From contig CAJXWJ010000003.1 of assembly GCA_913062925.1 (NCBI GenBank), positions 1 to 64,000 of the forward strand: a DNA stretch of 64,000 nucleotides, given 5' to 3'. Numbering within the stretch: position 1 is the first letter of the stretch; each line of letters begins with the position of its first letter. Below the pieces are notes generated by a model, which had not been told where the DNA came from, searched no databases, and was given only the letters and a program-made list of their open reading frames with translations. The translations under genes were made by a program, and so were the position numbers. The stretch comes from an uncultured Pseudorhodobacter sp. (GTDB taxonomy: Bacteria > Pseudomonadota > Alphaproteobacteria > Rhodobacterales > Rhodobacteraceae). Positions 60,929-64,000 of this stretch are shown here, piece by piece.

Positions 60929-61243
60929 TTAAAGCGACAACTCTTCTGGTGTTTTTCCGGCAGCCAAAGCCTCATTGAACCAACGAGGCTTGCGTCCGCG
61001 GCCAGACCAGGTGTCAGACGAATCATCTGGATTCGCGTATTTTGCAACCGCTGGGGAGCGTTTGCGTGGTACGGTAACCCCAGCCAAATCGGCAAGGGAA
61101 AACCCCTTGGCGCGAGCAATTTCTTCAAGTTCTGCAATAGCTTCTTTGCGCTTACGGTCTTCAAAAGATGAAATAGCCTTAGCAACTTGGGATTGTAAAT
61201 CTTTCAGTTCCTTAAGGGAGAGATCGTTAATATCAATAGTCAC
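60929..61243 (-). CDS. hvrA: H-NS-family trans-acting regulatory protein HvrA
   Basis: 104 residues. N-terminal coiled coil (LSLKELKDLQSQVAKAISSFEDRKRKEAIAELEEIARAKG) for oligomerisation, and the C-terminal H-NS DNA-binding core YANPDDSSDTWSGRGRKPRWFNEALAAGKTPEEL. In Rhodobacter capsulatus HvrA is an H-NS-like protein that adjusts photosynthesis and nitrogen-fixation genes and lies directly after regA, as here. The gene is less GC-rich than its neighbours, which is common for H-NS-family genes. Confidence 0.95.
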   Translation of the reverse strand: MTIDINDLSLKELKDLQSQVAKAISSFEDRKRKEAIAELEEIARAKGFSLADLAGVTVPRKRSPAVAKYANPDDSSDTWSGRGRKPRWFNEALAAGKTPEELSL

Positions 61244-61307
61244 GTTGACATCCTTTTTACATCATCATGTCTTTTAGTAAGTGATTTAATTTAATCAATC
61301 AATAATT

Positions 61308-61862
61308 CTATTTCGGGCTGCGCTTTGCAAGGATTCTTTGCAAAGTCCTGCGATGCATTGAAAGTCTGCGCGCAGTTTCAGATACGTTGCGATCACACAT
61401 CTCATACACGCGCTGGATGTGTTCCCAACGCACGCGATCGGCCGACATCGGGTTTTCTGGCGGTGGCGGCATCATTGCGCCCTTAGCCAAAAGGGCATTT
61501 GTGATGTCATTCGCGTCAGCGGGTTTTGAAAGATAATCTGTCGCGCCGAATTTAACAGCAGCAACCGCCGTCGCAATTGCACCATAGCCCGTTAAAACTA
61601 CGATCCGGCTATCTGGGCGACGCTCGCGCAGCGTTTCGACGACATCTAACCCATTGCCATCTTCAAGCCGCAGATCAATGACGGCATAGGCCGGCGGACG
61701 CGCCATCGCAATTGCACGACCTGCGGCAACCGAACTTGCAGTTTCAGGTGCAAAACCACGCTTTTCCATTGCCTTTGCAAGCCTTTTTACAAAAGCCTCG
61801 TCGTCATCAACCAAAAGCAAAGACCGATCCGGCCCCAGCTCTACGCCAAGATCTTCAGTCAT
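61308..61862 (-). CDS. regA: Redox response regulator RegA (PrrA/ActR)
   Basis: 184 residues. Receiver domain with Asp63 in VIDLRLEDGNGLDVVETL (the known phosphorylation site number), the Pro-rich hinge MMPPPPENPMSADRVRWEHI and the C-terminal Fis-type helix-turn-helix RNVSETARRLSMHRRTLQRILAKR. Start at ATG 61862, preceded by GAGGG; a GTG four codons upstream is less likely. It is the global regulator of photosynthesis, CO2 and nitrogen fixation and respiration in Rhodobacter. 64 nt from hvrA. Confidence 0.97.
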   Translation of the reverse strand: MTEDLGVELGPDRSLLLVDDDEAFVKRLAKAMEKRGFAPETASSVAAGRAIAMARPPAYAVIDLRLEDGNGLDVVETLRERRPDSRIVVLTGYGAIATAVAAVKFGATDYLSKPADANDITNALLAKGAMMPPPPENPMSADRVRWEHIQRVYEMCDRNVSETARRLSMHRRTLQRILAKRSPK

Positions 61863-61926
61863 AAGTTCCCTCACATTCCACTCTGACCATATCTAGGTCG
61901 CAATGCTGTCTTGGTCAAATAAGCTG

Positions 61927-62547
61927 TCAACTGTGATCAATAAAACAAGCCGTGCGATCGGCCATTTGTTGCGCCGTATCGTCTCGACCAAAGAAATCAG
62001 CAAAGCCTGTCCCGGGCAACATTAGATAAGTAAAGGTAGAGTGATCCATCAGATAATATTGATCACTGCTATCTTGTTTCTTGAAATAGGTTTTATAGGC
62101 TTTTGATGCGGCCTTAATCTGATCTTCGGTGCCAGTGAGACCAACCATCTTTGGGCTTAGGTTGGCGCTGAATTCCTTAACCACGGCGGGCGTATCGCGT
62201 GCGGGATCAATGGTGATGAACACAGGCGTCACATCATAGCCTTTGTCTGCCAGCAGATCGACAGCCTCGACGTTGCGGGCATTGTCCAAGGGGCAGACAT
62301 CGGGGCAAAAGCTGTAGCCAAAATAAACAAGCGAAGGCTTGGCCAGAACCTCTTTATCGGTGACGGTCTTGCCAGTGCTGTCGATCAGCGTGAAAGCACC
62401 ACCAATCGCGCCACTGCCACCTGCAACGGTTGCGCTTCGGCATTCGGCAAAGCGATCATTGCTTTGCTGGTTCCAGACCATAAGCGCTGTCCCGCCCAGC
62501 AGACCGGCCACTGCTGCAATTGCCAGCGCGGAATAAACCTTTAGCAT
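61927..62547 (-). CDS. senC: SCO1/SenC/PrrC family copper protein
   Basis: 206 residues. N-terminal membrane anchor (YSALAIAAVAGLLGGTALMVW), a thioredoxin-like fold with the copper ligands CPDVC in YFGYSFCPDVCPLDN and the His in DHSTFTYLML. Helps assemble the CuA or CuB site of cytochrome oxidase and influences RegB signalling in Rhodobacter. Start 62547 (MLKVYSALA) is chosen because the upstream ATG lies within the GGAGGTGAGG ribosome-binding region. Confidence 0.95.
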   Translation of the reverse strand: MLKVYSALAIAAVAGLLGGTALMVWNQQSNDRFAECRSATVAGGSGAIGGAFTLIDSTGKTVTDKEVLAKPSLVYFGYSFCPDVCPLDNARNVEAVDLLADKGYDVTPVFITIDPARDTPAVVKEFSANLSPKMVGLTGTEDQIKAASKAYKTYFKKQDSSDQYYLMDHSTFTYLMLPGTGFADFFGRDDTAQQMADRTACFIDHS

Positions 62548-62633
62548 TGCCCTCACCTCCATGGTTGCGCGGAAATTTCGCGTCTATGGGCTTTGTTAGA
62601 ACCTGAAACCCGCGCAAAAGGCCAGAGCTGACC

Positions 62634-64000
62634 ATGTCAAACCCCCGTGACATTTTCACCCAAAGTGATGATTTTCGCACCGAGCAGAATGATTGGCTGC
62701 GGCTGCGGACACTTATTTTGCTGCGCTGGACTGCAATTTTTGGCCAGCTTGCGGCGCTTGCGGTGGCAACCCAGTATTTCGCGCTTCAGCTGCCGCTTGG
62801 CCTGTGCTTTCTTGCCATAGGTTTAGCGATTATTGCCAACCTGCTGGCTGTGTTTATTTTCCCAGCGAACAAGCGTCTGAGCGAGGGGGAAGCCATGCTG
62901 ACGCTGGTCTTCGATCTGGCGCAGCTTGGGTTTTTGCTGTTTTTGACCGGCGGCCTGACCAATCCTTTTGCGCTGCTGATCCTTGCACCGGTGATTGTCT
63001 CGGCCACGGCTCTGCGGCTGCGCAGCACGATTGTATTGGGGATTTTGGCCGCAGGCATTGTGACGCTGATTGCGGTCAAGAACCTACCACTGCGTTATCG
63101 CGACGGCAGCGACTTTGCTATCCCCGAGCTGTTTGCTTTTGGATTTTGGATCGCGCTTTTGATTGGTATTGGCTTTTTAAGTGTCTATTCGCGCCGAATC
63201 TCAAGCGAGATGCGATCTATGTCGGATGCGCTTTTGGCAACGCAAATGGCCTTGGCACGGGAACAAAAGCTGACCGATCTGGGCGGCGTGATCGCTGCGG
63301 CGGCGCATGAGTTGGGCACGCCGCTTGCGACAATAAAGCTGGTCAGCACCGAATTGATTGACGAGCTTTCCGATCAGCCAGACTTGGCGGAAGATGTTTT
63401 ACTGATCCGAGACCAGGCGGATCGCTGCCGTGACATTTTGCGGTCTATGGGCAAGGCGGGCAAGGACGATCTGCATATGCGGCAGGGCTTGCTCTCGGCG
63501 GTGCTGCGCGAAGCGGCAGAGCCGCATCTGGATCGCGGCAAAACGGTTCACTTTTCGGTGACCGCTGCGGCGCAATCGGGGCTGCGTGAACCTGAAATTC
63601 TGCGCCGCCCCGAGCTTATTCACGGTCTGCGCAATTTGGTGCAGAATGCCGTCGATTTTGCGCGGGACAGGGTCTGGATCGACGCGCACTATAGCGACAG
63701 CCGCTTGCGGATTTTGATTGTCGATGACGGGCCAGGCTATCCCTCACAGGTGATTGGTCGCATCGGCGACCCCTTTGTGCGCTCGCGGCGCGATCCGCGT
63801 GACCTGAGCCGACCAGGCTATGAGGGCATGGGGCTGGGGCTGTTTATTGCCAAGACCTTGCTAGAGCGAACGGGGGCAGAATTGTCTTTCGCCAACGGCA
63901 GCGACCCGTTTTTGCAACCCGAAGAACGGCCCGAGCGCAGCGGCGCGATTGTCGAGGTGGTCTGGCCAAACGCGGTGATTATTGCCGAAAGCCGTGCAGG
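62634..64000 (+). CDS. regB: Redox sensor histidine kinase RegB (PrrB), truncated by window end
   Basis: 455 complete codons are visible; known RegB proteins are about 460 residues, so only a few are missing. Six hydrophobic segments carry the conserved quinone-site motif GGLTNPF. The H-box AAAAHELGTPLATIKL has His225, and the redox-active Cys265 lies in RCRDILRSMGKAGKDD, both at the same numbers as in Rhodobacter capsulatus. N-box RNLVQNAVDFARD and G-boxes VDDGPGYP and GMGLGLFIAK follow. It phosphorylates RegA; divergent from senC-regA-hvrA across 86 nt. Confidence 0.95.
   Translation, partial: MSNPRDIFTQSDDFRTEQNDWLRLRTLILLRWTAIFGQLAALAVATQYFALQLPLGLCFLAIGLAIIANLLAVFIFPANKRLSEGEAMLTLVFDLAQLGFLLFLTGGLTNPFALLILAPVIVSATALRLRSTIVLGILAAGIVTLIAVKNLPLRYRDGSDFAIPELFAFGFWIALLIGIGFLSVYSRRISSEMRSMSDALLATQMALAREQKLTDLGGVIAAAAHELGTPLATIKLVSTELIDELSDQPDLAEDVLLIRDQADRCRDILRSMGKAGKDDLHMRQGLLSAVLREAAEPHLDRGKTVHFSVTAAAQSGLREPEILRRPELIHGLRNLVQNAVDFARDRVWIDAHYSDSRLRILIVDDGPGYPSQVIGRIGDPFVRSRRDPRDLSRPGYEGMGLGLFIAKTLLERTGAELSFANGSDPFLQPEERPERSGAIVEVVWPNAVIIAESRA

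Overview
The window reads as a chromosomal segment of an alphaproteobacterium of the family Rhodobacteraceae (Rhodobacter/Pseudorhodobacter-like). The evidence is the divergent regB / senC-regA-hvrA redox-regulation locus with ahcY nearby, a hemD / mitofilin-like / hemY cluster, the tsaD-gpsA-yciI-EVE string, TRAP transporters and FYDLN-type proteins, all with high GC and strong third-position GC bias. No phage, transposase, plasmid or CRISPR signature was seen. Three tRNAs (Leu-CAG, Ala-GGC, Ser-GCT) lie in it.

Layout. 1-13 kb is housekeeping: tRNA-Leu, an NDUFA9-like protein, uppP, glutamate synthase gltD/gltB with a secreted protein gene wedged between them, mtgA, a GST, queG and argG. 13-20 kb holds a sulfotransferase-like/class IV aminotransferase pair, pyrF, gph, rpe, a YeeE-type transporter, a GntR regulator, a YgjP-type metallopeptidase, an FYDLN acidic protein and tRNA-Ala. 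20-27.7 kb is a TRAP transporter (dctPQM) with its two-component system (dctB/dctD) and two carboxymuconolactone-decarboxylase-like proteins. The response regulator has lost the sigma-54 activation motifs, yet tandem DctD-type palindromes remain upstream of dctP. 27.7-29.1 kb has rplY and a small membrane protein.

29.1-39.2 kb is one tightly overlapping catabolic operon on the minus strand: M20 hydrolase, dipeptide-type ABC transporter (dppA, dppB, dppC, fused dppD-dppF), aldehyde dehydrogenase, SDR dehydrogenase and a P1/DmpA-type Ntn hydrolase. It is divergent from a PAS-LuxR regulator whose start codon lies inside three tandem ATACSGTAT motifs. This looks like uptake, amide cleavage and two-step alcohol-to-acid oxidation of an unidentified amide; pantothenate is one testable candidate.

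39-50 kb has tRNA-Ser, ychF, trpA, an L-lactate-dehydrogenase-type enzyme, an MFS transporter and an exopolysaccharide export/regulation set (Wzc-like tyrosine kinase, Wzb, Wza, CapD/WbpM-like) without glycosyltransferases. 50-56 kb has hemY, mitofilin-like mic60, hemD, tsaD, gpsA, a YciI protein and an EVE protein. Between the EVE gene and a DUF2853 gene lies a candidate ~100-nt small RNA with its own promoter and terminator. 56-64 kb has ahcY, a K+ uptake pair (ktrB/ktrA type), an HD hydrolase, hvrA, regA, senC and regB, which runs off the window end.

All coordinates, motifs and repeats were read by eye. No similarity search or folding program was run, so family names rest on recognised motifs and gene order.
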